Numbered from the stretch's first letter, positions 37,792-46,631 are shown. The stretch: DNA of 64,000 bases from Pseudoalteromonas sp. 0303 (GCF_013349995.1 NZ_JABVXF010000002.1:124001-188000), one strand, 5' to 3'. Made by a program: numbers and translations. The notes: generated by a model from the sequence alone, not told the origin.

Positions 37792-40292
37792 GCACTTTTT
37801 TCGCTATTGAGATAAAAATCATACCATTGCTGCTTCGCTATTGGGCGGCAAAAGTAATAGCCTTGAATGGTATCGCAGTTAAGTGAACGTAAGTAATTTA
37901 ACTGCTCTACCTTCTCTACCCCTTCTGCGACAACATGAATACTCAAGCTTTTGGCAAGGCTAATAATCGCCGTAACAATTTCACTATTACCGTATTCATC
38001 GGGCACTTTTGCGATAAAGCTGGCATCTATTTTTAACGTATCAATTGGCAGTTTGGTTAAGTAACTTAAAGCCGAATAGCCCGTGCCAAAGTCATCTAAC
38101 GTAATATGCACACCTAGCTTTTTAAGCGCGAGTAGCTCTTGCTTAGCCTCACTAAAGTGGCTGATAAAACAGCTTTCAGTAAGCTCTACTTCAAGCTTGT
38201 GTGGATCTACATCGTAACGCTCAAGTAAGCGCTCAACATTCGATGCTAGTTGCCCCTGACGTAAGTGATTTGCCGAAATATTAATTGCCAAGCGCCCTGC
38301 TTCAATGCCTTGTTGCTGCCATTTTTCTAACTCTTTACACGCTTGCTCGATAACCCATAAATCAAGTTTCACAATTAGGCCAAGTTCTTCAGCAAGAGGG
38401 ATAAACTTAGCAGGTGAAATCACTCCAAGGTTTGGCTCATGCCAACGTAACAGTGCCTCTACTCCTAAAATTTTGCCTGAATTTAATTGCTGCTTAGGTT
38501 GGAAATAAAGCTCAAACTCATCGCTTTCGATGGCGTTTTGTAATCGGCTCATCATTGCCAATCGCTCTAAAGAACGTGCATTCATCGCAGGTTTGAATAA
38601 TTGAAATGAATTACGCCCCACTTCTTTAGCACGGTACATAGCAATATCTGCATGCTTAAGCAGTGTAGCGCTATCTACGCCATCATCAGGGTAAACTGCA
38701 GCGCCAATAGAAGCTGTAATTGCAACCACATGCTCGTTAATAGCAAGCGGCATACTCACTTGCTGCAATACTTGTTCGGCAAAGTTGAGCAGTGTTTCAA
38801 CCCGATTTACTTCGCATAATAAAACAAACTCATCGCCACCTAAACGTGCAAGAGTATCCCCTTCAGGTAGAATTGATAAAATACGCTCTGCCACTTGCTG
38901 TAATAAGTTATCACCAGCGTCATGCCCTAAACTGTCGTTAACCTCTTTGAAGCGGTCTAAGTCGATAAACATCACCGCTAATAGATCATGGTTTCGTTTG
39001 GCAGAACTCAGCGCAATAGAGAGTCTGTCATGAAATAAGCGTCGATTAGGCAGGCCGGTTAATTCGTCGTAATAGGCAAGCTGGGCAATTTTTTCTTCGG
39101 CACGTTTACGCTCTGTAATGTCGCTGAAAATTGCCGCATAAAGCACTTCATCAAAGTTAGGATCTTTAATCTGGATAATGGTGAGCCACTCTACAAATTC
39201 TTCACCATCTTTTTTGCAATTGCAGATCTCCCCTTGCCAGACCCCCTCGTATTCAATGGCATGCCACATTTTTTGATAAAACGAACGGCTATGTTTTGTC
39301 GAGCTTAAAATATTGGGACGCTTACCGATTACTTCATGCTCGGCAAAGCCGGTCAGTTTAGTAAAAGCAGGGTTAACTTGAATAATAGTGCCGTCTTTAC
39401 GGGTTAACATAATGCCATCGAGTGAGGCATCAATAATTTTATTTGCTAAAAATAGGTTACGTTGTGACTTTTGCAAAGCAATGTCACGCTGCTCTATGGC
39501 CCGTTCAAGCTCGCAGCAATAAGCTGACTCAATCTCTGTGATCAAATCAGCAAATGATATCACCCCGCAAATTTCATCATCTCGAACCACTAAATGACGC
39601 ACATTACGCTCTGTCATAGTGCGATACGCATCAAATAAACTGCTTTCACAATCAATTTCAATTAACGGGTAGCTAGCATATTGCCAACAAGGATTTAGCC
39701 ACTCGGTTTGAATGATCAGCTCAACAATATCACGCTGAGTAATAATACCGTGCAGTTCAAGCTCTCGGTTATAAACCAGTACACTATCAAGGCGGCCAGC
39801 GCGCATCAGTTGCACAACCTCTTCTATCGGTGTTTGCGCATCAACTATCTCTAGATCAGTGCGATACTGGTCATGAATGGGTCGAAATTGTAGGTAGTGG
39901 TCCAAACCTTGGTTATGCACAATATCAGATAAGTTCAACATACCCGCAGGCTGATTCTCGCTATCCATCACCAATAAATGACGAATGCCATGTTGTTGAA
40001 AACGCAAGGTTGCATCACTGACTGAGCATTGATTTGGTACTGTAATAACAGGCGCCGACATGACCTCGTGAATGGCAAGGTTCTTATAGAGCGGGCTGCT
40101 GATGTCAATTTTCAAACAATCAGCCTCAGTCCAAATACCAACTACAGACTGCTCATGCTTGATAAAAATCGCCGTCACATTGTGAACATGCATCAACCTT
40201 ACCGCATCGACCAAAGGCGTATGCGCAGGACACGATACCAGCTTTTGCGAAAAGACATCACTCACCTTTTGATGTCGTCTTGGTTGATTCAT
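37788..40292 (-). CDS. CBS-PAS-GGDEF-EAL cyclic-di-GMP protein
   Basis: This 834-residue soluble protein has two CBS pairs (four CBS motifs, about 1-125 and 140-260), a PAS domain with a PAC tail (about 285-400), GGDEF (about 405-565) and EAL (about 575-825). The cyclase motif is intact (RLGGDEFVLL). The inhibitory RxxD five residues upstream is replaced by PEGD, so normal product inhibition through that site is unlikely. The EAL motifs are also intact (EALLRW, NISANH, ELTES, DDFGTGYSAL). The CBS pairs may bind adenine nucleotides and couple energy state to c-di-GMP; that is inference. No membrane segment is seen. Confidence 0.9.
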   Translation of the reverse strand: MNQPRRHQKVSDVFSQKLVSCPAHTPLVDAVRLMHVHNVTAIFIKHEQSVVGIWTEADCLKIDISSPLYKNLAIHEVMSAPVITVPNQCSVSDATLRFQQHGIRHLLVMDSENQPAGMLNLSDIVHNQGLDHYLQFRPIHDQYRTDLEIVDAQTPIEEVVQLMRAGRLDSVLVYNRELELHGIITQRDIVELIIQTEWLNPCWQYASYPLIEIDCESSLFDAYRTMTERNVRHLVVRDDEICGVISFADLITEIESAYCCELERAIEQRDIALQKSQRNLFLANKIIDASLDGIMLTRKDGTIIQVNPAFTKLTGFAEHEVIGKRPNILSSTKHSRSFYQKMWHAIEYEGVWQGEICNCKKDGEEFVEWLTIIQIKDPNFDEVLYAAIFSDITERKRAEEKIAQLAYYDELTGLPNRRLFHDRLSIALSSAKRNHDLLAVMFIDLDRFKEVNDSLGHDAGDNLLQQVAERILSILPEGDTLARLGGDEFVLLCEVNRVETLLNFAEQVLQQVSMPLAINEHVVAITASIGAAVYPDDGVDSATLLKHADIAMYRAKEVGRNSFQLFKPAMNARSLERLAMMSRLQNAIESDEFELYFQPKQQLNSGKILGVEALLRWHEPNLGVISPAKFIPLAEELGLIVKLDLWVIEQACKELEKWQQQGIEAGRLAINISANHLRQGQLASNVERLLERYDVDPHKLEVELTESCFISHFSEAKQELLALKKLGVHITLDDFGTGYSALSYLTKLPIDTLKIDASFIAKVPDEYGNSEIVTAIISLAKSLSIHVVAEGVEKVEQLNYLRSLNCDTIQGYYFCRPIAKQQWYDFYLNSEKSA

Positions 40293-40370
40293 AAGTCGAC
40301 TTTCCTAGTTCTTACATGAATTGGCAATTATAATCATTTCAACCTATGCAACTTTGACACAGGACAATAA

Positions 40371-40664
40371 ATGCACTCATCATTTCCTAAGATTATTTTT
40401 TCAGACCATGAAATAGCATTAGTAGAAGACGAAGCCGATATAGAAAGCTTTTTATATGGCTTAAGCAAAGAGCAGCAGCAAGAAGCGATGCTACTTTTGG
40501 CAACAGGGCACTATGTCAACTTGCAGGAAGAAAGCGTGAAAGCATTAACTGATATAGAGCTTGCTAATAGAGTGACTGAGCACCTAGCACAAGAGGGAGT
40601 ATGCTGTTTAAGTAAGGTTACTCGGCTTACACCAACGCAAGCCTTTGCGATGCTGGCAGATTAA
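40371..40664 (+). CDS. Hypothetical acidic 97-residue protein
   Basis: This small cytoplasmic protein was not recognised. It starts MHSSFPKIIFSDHEIALVED and contains a helical segment (LSKEQQQEAMLLLATGHYV) and a C-terminal VTRLTPTQAFAMLAD. The sequence is acidic and lacks a signal peptide or membrane segment. Codon usage looks like that of its neighbours. It begins 78 bases from the divergent CBS-PAS-GGDEF-EAL gene, and its stop overlaps the stop of the histone-deacetylase-like gene by four bases. The tight packing supports it being real. Confidence 0.65.
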   Translation: MHSSFPKIIFSDHEIALVEDEADIESFLYGLSKEQQQEAMLLLATGHYVNLQEESVKALTDIELANRVTEHLAQEGVCCLSKVTRLTPTQAFAMLAD

Positions 40665-41581
40665 GGTGCATCCACCAGCGCTTTAATGTGCGCAACGGCA
40701 CTACGACCTAGAGCTGATAAAGCATAGCCCCCTTCAAGATATGAGATAATCCCTTTGCAATCTTGCTGCTGACAAAACTCAGCTAATTGCGTGGTTAGCC
40801 ATGCGTAATCGTCTTCAACAAACTTCAGGCTTGCCATGTCATCTTCAAGGTGAGCATCAAAACCTGCACTAATAAACAACAGTTCAGGTTTAAATTCGTT
40901 GAGTTTTGGTAGCCACTGCTCAAGGTAAACAGCTTTTAAGTCATTACCATCACTGGCAATTGGCAGCGGTGAGTTAACTAAAGTCGCGTTATTTTCAACC
41001 GCAGTATTTGGGTAAAAAGGATGTTGAAACAAAGAGCAAAACAACACATTGTCATCATCTAAAAAGATATCTTGCGTGCCATTACCGTGGTGTACATCAA
41101 AGTCCAAAATAGCGATACGTTTAACACCTTTGCTTTGCGCGTATTTCACGGCAATGGCTAGGTTATTAAAAACGCAAAATCCTGCCGAGGTGCTGCGGTT
41201 TGCATGATGCCCTGGTGGTCTAACCGAGCAAAATGCGGCATCCAGTTTATCAGCAAGGATTTCATCAACGGCGAGTAATCCAGCACCAACGGCTCGTTCA
41301 ATTGCTTTCATTGAATCTGGGCACAACCAAGTGTCGCCGTCTAATTCAGCAAGTCCTTCATCGGGAATTGTTTGCTCTACATGGCTTACCAAAGGTTCAT
41401 CATGAGCACGTAAAAAGTCGTCGCGGCTGGCTTTAGGAGCTTGTAAGTGAGTAATTGCTATATCAACACCACTTGCTAGCAAGCGGTCGGTGATCACATC
41501 TAAACGCGCAGGGCATTCGGGGTGATCCTCAATCATTTTATGTTTACGACAAAATGGATGTGAGATAACTGCCGTTCTCAT
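40661..41581 (-). CDS. Histone deacetylase family (acetylpolyamine/acetoin amidohydrolase-like) protein
   Basis: This 306-residue protein belongs to the arginase-deacetylase fold class of zinc amidohydrolases. Visible family motifs are SVRPPGHHANRSTSAGFCVFNN (the catalytic His pair is in PPGHHA), ILDFDVHHGNGTQDIF (metal ligands Asp and His), and SAGFDAH (metal Asp). A C-terminal YLEGGY holds the conserved Gly-Gly-Tyr. Bacterial members remove acetyl groups from small molecules or proteins; the substrate here is unknown. It appears monocistronic; the terminator of the next operon lies upstream. Confidence 0.92.
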   Translation of the reverse strand: MRTAVISHPFCRKHKMIEDHPECPARLDVITDRLLASGVDIAITHLQAPKASRDDFLRAHDEPLVSHVEQTIPDEGLAELDGDTWLCPDSMKAIERAVGAGLLAVDEILADKLDAAFCSVRPPGHHANRSTSAGFCVFNNLAIAVKYAQSKGVKRIAILDFDVHHGNGTQDIFLDDDNVLFCSLFQHPFYPNTAVENNATLVNSPLPIASDGNDLKAVYLEQWLPKLNEFKPELLFISAGFDAHLEDDMASLKFVEDDYAWLTTQLAEFCQQQDCKGIISYLEGGYALSALGRSAVAHIKALVDAP

Positions 41582-41615
41582 AATACGCTCCTTGAATTAT
41601 TTTCCCCCAGTATAA

Positions 41616-41639
41616 CAAAGCCACCTAATGGTGGCTTTG
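41616..41639 (-). terminator. Hairpin terminator after the five-gene operon
   Basis: A perfect 10-bp stem (CAAAGCCACC and its complement) with a TAAT loop lies ten bases past the stop of the serine hydrolase gene. The following U-run is short, so termination may be partial. Confidence 0.6.
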
Positions 41640-41649
41640 CGACTTTGGT

Positions 41650-43197
41650 TTACTTTTTAGCGCGTAAATCTAAATTCCTAAAGTCAAAACTAAAGTCTGT
41701 GACCGCCGTTGAGACAGCACGCATTTTTGCACTACTCACTCGGTTATCCGGGCTCATTTGAAACTCAATGTAAGCATCTGCTTCAAGTAACTTTTCATCC
41801 CACTTCACAATAAACGTATTGCCCGTGTAATGCTCAAGCTGACCTTTCAAACGCTTTGTATGAGTAAAATCAATACGTAGCTGACCATTTAACTCCTCGA
41901 TTACCACATCACCATACCAGTTATCGTGCAGCGTGCCTGTGTAGTTGATGTTTGGTAGTTTCGCTTGATAATCAGCAGGTGTTTCTGGTTTTGCGTTTGC
42001 GTAAGCTTCTTTTTTACCTTCAAAGTGCTTTTTAGCAAGGTCTTCAACCCAGTCTTTATCTTCAAGATCTAATGCATCTTCTAATACTTCGTAAGTCACC
42101 GCAGAGAGCGCGCTGAATGCTTGCTGGTTACTCAGAATAACAATACCGAGATTTTTCTCTGGTAATAATGTCACTTGAGACACCATGCCTAAGATACCAC
42201 CACCATGGCCTAGCTTTTTAATGCCGTGGAAATCTTCAATGCTCCAGCCTAAACCATAACCTCTAAATTGTTGGTGGTAAGCTTCATAAGCACTTTTTGA
42301 TGCCATTGACGTAATGTGCGGGTGCCACATTTGTTGCTGCTGCTTTTCAGTGAATAACTGCTGGCCATTTGGCATTTTGCCATGTGCAAGCTGCGTGCGT
42401 AGCCATTGGCTCATATCGCTTACGCTTGATGCAATCGCACCAGCGCCACGGAAATCTTCGAGGTAGTTCACAAAAAATGGGTGTAGTTGGCCATCCATTG
42501 GAATATGACCCGTCGCCCAGTTTTTATTGCTACTAGGAATACGTGAAAAACCTGCGCGTGAGTTTTTCATATCAAGTGGCTGAAGAATATTTTTCTCGAT
42601 GTAATCATTCCAGCTCATGCCAGATACACGGGCTACCACCTCACCTGCAGTGACAAACATTAAGTTGTTATAGGCGTATTTACTGCGAAAGCTACTCGCT
42701 GGTTTTAAGTATTTTAGCCCTGCGATAATTTCATCAATCGATTTGTCAGTATCTGGCCAAATCATTAAATCGCCTTGCCCTAAACCCAAACCGCTACGGT
42801 GGCTTAATAAATCGCGAATGGTCATTTCACGTGTTACGTAAGGGTCATACAGACGAAACTCAGGAAGATGATCAATTACTTTGTCATCCCAGCTAAGCTT
42901 ACCTTCATCAATTAATTTAGCTAACGCTGCTGCGGTAAATGCTTTGGTGTTTGACGCGATACCGAATAAGGTGTCTTTATTTACTTTTTTACCGGTATCA
43001 AGGTGAGATACGCCAAAACCTTTTGCTAACACGACCTGGTCATTTTCAACAATCGCTACAGCCATACCCGGTACGTCAAAACGTGCCATTGACGTTTCGA
43101 TTACTTTTTCAATTTTTTTAGTATCAATATCGGCATAACTGTAAAACGAACAGCTCGATAAAAGCGCCGCTGCAACGGCTAATTTACGAAATATCAT
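41650..43197 (-). CDS. Serine hydrolase of the beta-lactamase / PBP4* (class C) family
   Basis: This 515-residue exported protein has a signal peptide (residues 1 to about 22). The catalytic domain (about 28-365) carries the SxxK nucleophile Ser82-Asn-Thr-Lys85 in GIASNTKAFT, a YxN-type motif in KYAYNNLMF, and GHGGG near residue 335 in place of KTG. The C-terminal DUF3471-like beta domain (about 415-510) is often found in these enzymes. The family includes D-aminopeptidases, esterases and carboxypeptidases; it need not hydrolyse beta-lactams. It is the last gene of the operon, starting in an ATGA overlap with the GGCT-like gene. Confidence 0.9.
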   Translation of the reverse strand: MIFRKLAVAAALLSSCSFYSYADIDTKKIEKVIETSMARFDVPGMAVAIVENDQVVLAKGFGVSHLDTGKKVNKDTLFGIASNTKAFTAAALAKLIDEGKLSWDDKVIDHLPEFRLYDPYVTREMTIRDLLSHRSGLGLGQGDLMIWPDTDKSIDEIIAGLKYLKPASSFRSKYAYNNLMFVTAGEVVARVSGMSWNDYIEKNILQPLDMKNSRAGFSRIPSSNKNWATGHIPMDGQLHPFFVNYLEDFRGAGAIASSVSDMSQWLRTQLAHGKMPNGQQLFTEKQQQQMWHPHITSMASKSAYEAYHQQFRGYGLGWSIEDFHGIKKLGHGGGILGMVSQVTLLPEKNLGIVILSNQQAFSALSAVTYEVLEDALDLEDKDWVEDLAKKHFEGKKEAYANAKPETPADYQAKLPNINYTGTLHDNWYGDVVIEELNGQLRIDFTHTKRLKGQLEHYTGNTFIVKWDEKLLEADAYIEFQMSPDNRVSSAKMRAVSTAVTDFSFDFRNLDLRAKK

Positions 43198-43709
43198 AAT
43201 ATCCCTTGGTGATTTTTATTGTTGTGAATAGCGAACTCTTTCGCTGCTCGGGTTTTATCTGGATCATCGCAACTTGGTCTTGCGAGTATTGCTTCACTGT
43301 AATGATTTGGTACACCTGCTTCAAGCGCTCCGCGATGAACATGCTGAAGATACCAGTCGAATGGCAGTAAAGACTCATCTAAGGTGTTAGCGATATAACA
43401 ATGGGCAGCAAGTTGCTCGCCATCTAGTAGCTCAACGGTGATATCTACACAGTCATAACGCGGCCCTTCGATATCATCAAGAATCGACTTTTCAGCTTCG
43501 TTTAACTGATACACAACACCATATACCAAGGCATCTGCCTGATCTGTTTTGCGCACGCTACACTTTGCAGAGCCGTCGGTACTTACCATATCAAACGTCA
43601 GCTCATAGCCCTTTAAAATAGCTGTACCTACCCGCTTTGCTTCAGGCAGCCTTGCCAGCAATCTGCTCGATGACATATTTGAACCAAATGAAAAGTTATA
43701 TAGCGTCAT
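43194..43709 (-). CDS. Gamma-glutamylcyclotransferase family protein
   Basis: From the ATG at 43709, with GAGG just upstream, this 171-residue protein starts MTLYNFSFGSNM; FSFGSN is the YGSN-type substrate loop of the GGCT fold. The conserved acidic residue is in LDDIEGPRY, and the remaining pattern (YGVVYQLNEAEKSILD) fits. Relatives cleave gamma-glutamyl dipeptides to 5-oxoproline or act on gamma-glutamylamines. The C-terminal extension with SCDDPDKTRAAKEF is of unknown role. It is separated by seven bases from the LysE-type gene and overlaps the serine hydrolase gene, so it is in the same operon. Confidence 0.88.
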   Translation of the reverse strand: MTLYNFSFGSNMSSSRLLARLPEAKRVGTAILKGYELTFDMVSTDGSAKCSVRKTDQADALVYGVVYQLNEAEKSILDDIEGPRYDCVDITVELLDGEQLAAHCYIANTLDESLLPFDWYLQHVHRGALEAGVPNHYSEAILARPSCDDPDKTRAAKEFAIHNNKNHQGIL

Positions 43710-43716
43710 ACTTACC

Positions 43717-44337
43717 TCACACAACAACGCGAATAGCTAAGGCAATTAAGATCACGCCAATGCCTCTATCAAACCAGTATCCGCTTTTTAAGAAAAATGC
43801 TCGCACTGATGCTTTTGATAACACCAATGATAAAAATGAAAACCACAGCCAAGTCGCCATTGCCATATACACGCCATAACCAGCCTGCACTACAACAGGT
43901 GTTTCAGGGCTTATTACAAGAGTAAACAACGACATAAAAAACAGTGTTGCTTTGGGATTAAGGGCATTGGTAAAAAAACCGCGTCGAAATGCTTTATACA
44001 CCGATTCAGGCTCAGCAGGGGCAAGGGTTTGCTGTTTACTATCGCTAGGTTTTGCGCTTCGTAAAGCTTGCACACCCAAGTATGCCAAATAAGCCCCTGC
44101 AAGGTATTTTAAAGCCATGAATAAGCTAGGTGACTGGGATAAAATTAATGCCACACCTAATACACAATAAGCAATATGCAGCAAAATAGCCGCACCAACC
44201 CCAGCACTGGTCCAAAGCGCATTTTTACGACCTTGTTGAATACTTTGCTTTAGTACAATTGCAAAGTCAGGACCTGGGCTTGCTACCGCAAAAAAGTGAG
44301 CTATGGCTATCAATAAAAACTCATCTAAATACTGCAC
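43717..44337 (-). CDS. LysE family translocator
   Basis: This 206-residue inner-membrane protein has about six hydrophobic segments and the LysE/RhtB signature near the N-terminus (FAVASPGPDFAIVLKQS). The family exports amino acids or related small molecules. The neighbouring GGCT-like gene suggests a link to amino acid or gamma-glutamyl compounds, but the substrate is not shown by sequence. It lies six bases after the unknown gene at 44344 and seven bases before the GGCT-like gene. Confidence 0.92.
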   Translation of the reverse strand: MQYLDEFLLIAIAHFFAVASPGPDFAIVLKQSIQQGRKNALWTSAGVGAAILLHIAYCVLGVALILSQSPSLFMALKYLAGAYLAYLGVQALRSAKPSDSKQQTLAPAEPESVYKAFRRGFFTNALNPKATLFFMSLFTLVISPETPVVVQAGYGVYMAMATWLWFSFLSLVLSKASVRAFFLKSGYWFDRGIGVILIALAIRVVV

Positions 44338-44343
44338 TCAATA

Positions 44344-45126
44344 TCACCCTACTGCTTGTTCATCTAATGCTAATAACAACGGATTTGCACTGTCATTTAC
44401 CAATGCTTTAATTTGCTTTTGCGCTTTTTTATATTGGCTGCGTAAATGGGGTTTTAAAAACTTCTTCGACTGATTATCCCCTTTAAAATGCGTAACCAGC
44501 GCATGCATAAATAGCGTTTGTGGCTCAGTCAGCGCTGCTTGGCGATTGGCATAAGGGTTATAACCGCAGCCGCAGCCACCTTTAAATTGATACACCGTAT
44601 TACTCATCATCACCCCAAAGCCTAAATAGCATGCCAACGCATCGCTTGCTTGCGGTAAGTACTCTTTACCGCCGGGAGGTAAGACACCCACATGGTGAAT
44701 CAAAATGGTCGCTAAGGTACCAGCAAAACTTGCCACTAAATCTTGCGGTTGATTGATTTGGTTCGGGTTAAAGGAGATATTCACCGGATGATTTGCCGGT
44801 ACAATTAAACTCGCCTCGCTACCGCGTAAATTATCTTGAAATTCAAAATGCGGAAACACCTGAGGTGTAAGCCCAGATGGCGCAACTAAGTTAATTGGCC
44901 ACGCCTGCATCCCCGCATAATCAACAACTCGACTAAATACCTTTTCAGCCATTTCACTGACGCTCGACACCCTATCCGGAAAGAACTGCCCATTAGGTAA
45001 AATGATTTGCGTGTGCTTTAAAAAATATTCACTATCAAAGTGTTCAACAGCCCATAAAAAAGTATCGATTAACCACTGCTGCTCTTGCTCATCAACAAGT
45101 GGGGCCGACTTAAATAACGCTAACAT
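44344..45126 (-). CDS. Unrecognised 260-residue protein with Cys-rich motif
   Basis: I do not recognise this family. The protein has no signal peptide. The middle contains a short hydrophobic helix with adjacent histidines (LATILIHHVGVLPPGGKEYL), then LACYLGFGVMMSNTVYQF, then KGGCGCGYNPYANRQ, where two close Cys residues could bind metal or form a disulfide. The N-terminus holds FLWAVEHFDSEYF and a conserved-looking PNGQFFPDRV. It is the second gene of a tight operon, three bases after the CreA-like gene and six before the LysE gene. Metal binding is inference. Confidence 0.75.
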   Translation of the reverse strand: MLALFKSAPLVDEQEQQWLIDTFLWAVEHFDSEYFLKHTQIILPNGQFFPDRVSSVSEMAEKVFSRVVDYAGMQAWPINLVAPSGLTPQVFPHFEFQDNLRGSEASLIVPANHPVNISFNPNQINQPQDLVASFAGTLATILIHHVGVLPPGGKEYLPQASDALACYLGFGVMMSNTVYQFKGGCGCGYNPYANRQAALTEPQTLFMHALVTHFKGDNQSKKFLKPHLRSQYKKAQKQIKALVNDSANPLLLALDEQAVG

Positions 45127-45129
45127 AAA

Positions 45130-45600
45130 TTACTCTTGTGATTGTGCCCATTGCCATGCATCTGTATTGTAAAGAGGCACAGTTGATAAAGCATGATGAT
45201 GGCTGCCGCTCGACTCTTTCGTTGAATAAGACAAATATAAAAGTGTGCGTGTTGGCGCATCATAAATACGACGAACTTTTAACGACTTAAACAAAATACT
45301 TTTCGATGACTTAAATACCACTTCGCCTGATTTACTGCGGTCAATTTGTTGTAATTGGTCAGCGGTAATGGGGCCTGTTTGACGACAGGCAATAGACATA
45401 TCGGATGGATCAGCAAAATCAAGGTTCGCTTCAATATGGCTAATGTGGCAAGTTACACCGCTTATAAGCGGGTCTTGTTGTGATACCACTTTAATATCTT
45501 TGGTCGTAAATAACCCCAAACTCACCGAAGCAGCATCATCCGAGCAACCGCTCAACAAAATCAGTGGCGCAGTAAGTGCAGCTAATTTTAGTAACTTCAT
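45130..45600 (-). CDS. creA: CreA family lipoprotein
   Basis: This 156-residue protein starts MKLLKLAALTAPLILLSGC; LSGC is a lipobox, so an outer- or inner-membrane lipoprotein is predicted. The rest matches the CreA family (GLFTTKDIKVVSQQDPLISG, VTCHISHIEANLDFADPSDMSIACRQTGPI, and the C-terminal TVPLYNTDAWQ). CreA has no established function even in E. coli, where it neighbours the CreBC two-component system; no creBC is seen here. It is the first gene of the five-gene operon. Confidence 0.88.
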   Translation of the reverse strand: MKLLKLAALTAPLILLSGCSDDAASVSLGLFTTKDIKVVSQQDPLISGVTCHISHIEANLDFADPSDMSIACRQTGPITADQLQQIDRSKSGEVVFKSSKSILFKSLKVRRIYDAPTRTLLYLSYSTKESSGSHHHALSTVPLYNTDAWQWAQSQE

Positions 45601-45703
45601 CCTAGTGTTCCTTATTAAAAAGCGATAGTTGTCCGTTTACAACGATTTGCTTGCTATGTTTCAATACTATCTCAAAATATCTTCAACAACGAGCACCTAA
45701 ACA

Positions 45704-46291
45704 ATGAAAAAATCGCTTGGTTTACTGTGTTTAATGTTCTTAAGTAGTACAGCTCAAGCTGACTACTCTATTAGCGCTGGTTTCGGCAAAAACTTTACTA
45801 ACTCGGTGCAAACCGAAGAAAACCTAAAAATTGAGCTTGAGGATGACAGCCATTTTACTGTCAGCCTAGATAGAACCATTGATAATGCTCGTTATGGGTT
45901 CTTTTATTCAGCAACCGAACTTGATATGAAAGACCAAACCAACAAGCAAGTCGAGATGCAATACCTGCTATTTCAAAGTGCCGTAGAAGTGCCATTAGCT
46001 GACCGTATAGTTGGTTTTGTGGGTGCCCAAATTGGCGCAAACCACGTCAGCACTGACTTTGCCGACTCTGATACGTTTTTTACCTCTGGCCTATATGCTG
46101 GCGCAGATTATTTATTTACTGAACAAGCTCGGGTTTATGTTGAAACTCGCTGGCTGGCAACTATTGTAAATAATGCAAGTAACGTATCGTGCACATTGCC
46201 AACATCAGAAGACGACCAATGTCTATGGCACTTTGATGGTGATGTGTTAAACCAATTTCAGACAAACATCGGTTTTAGTTACCGCTTTTAA
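45704..46291 (+). CDS. Outer-membrane beta-barrel protein
   Basis: This 195-residue protein has a signal peptide (residues 1-19, ending AQA). Alternating beta-strand patterns follow, starting DYSISAGFGKNF and ending in the barrel-terminal signature TNIGFSYRF with a C-terminal Phe. A Cys pair in the late loop (SCTLPTSEDDQCLW) may form a disulfide. It resembles small OmpA/OmpW-type eight-stranded barrels, but I cannot name the family. It is ten bases upstream of the isomerase gene and probably co-transcribed with it. Confidence 0.75.
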   Translation: MKKSLGLLCLMFLSSTAQADYSISAGFGKNFTNSVQTEENLKIELEDDSHFTVSLDRTIDNARYGFFYSATELDMKDQTNKQVEMQYLLFQSAVEVPLADRIVGFVGAQIGANHVSTDFADSDTFFTSGLYAGADYLFTEQARVYVETRWLATIVNNASNVSCTLPTSEDDQCLWHFDGDVLNQFQTNIGFSYRF

Positions 46292-46301
46292 GGAAGACCC
46301 C

Positions 46302-46631
46302 ATGCCGCACATTGTTATAGAACACTCAGAAGACTTGCCAATTCTGCCACAAGTGTTAGTTGAAAAAGTTCACCAAGCCGTTTTTGACTCAGGCTTATTT
46401 GAGCTTTCGACCATAAAGACTCGTGCAATTGCTTATCAGCATTACGAATTAGGTGAAGGCAAAGATGGCTTTATTCACATCGGCGCATCAATCATGGCAG
46501 GCAGAACTATAGAGCAAAAGCAAATGCTCAGTGAGCAATTACTAAGTTGCTTAAGAACATACTGCCGCCGCTCGTATAGCTTAAGCGTTAATATTTACGA
46601 TATGGATGCTGACATCTACCGTAAGTGTTAA
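46302..46631 (+). CDS. 5-carboxymethyl-2-hydroxymuconate isomerase family protein
   Basis: This 109-residue protein has the tautomerase-superfamily layout: after removal of Met, Pro1 in PHIVIEHSEDL would be the catalytic base, and IHIGASIMAGRT is the family-typical middle. The enzyme acts in homoprotocatechuate (4-hydroxyphenylacetate) degradation in other bacteria. No other genes of that pathway are present in the window, so the physiological substrate may differ. It converges with the PD40 regulator gene; the two stops are adjacent. Confidence 0.85.
   Translation: MPHIVIEHSEDLPILPQVLVEKVHQAVFDSGLFELSTIKTRAIAYQHYELGEGKDGFIHIGASIMAGRTIEQKQMLSEQLLSCLRTYCRRSYSLSVNIYDMDADIYRKC

Noticed and set aside
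41650-43197. Beta-lactamase resistance gene
   Set aside because: The SxxK enzyme has a GHGGG motif and a DUF3471-like tail typical of general serine hydrolases; there is no basis for a resistance claim.
43637-43879. 80-codon plus-strand frame opposite the LysE and GGCT-like genes
   Set aside because: It spans two real minus-strand genes and their tight junction, and its product has no features.
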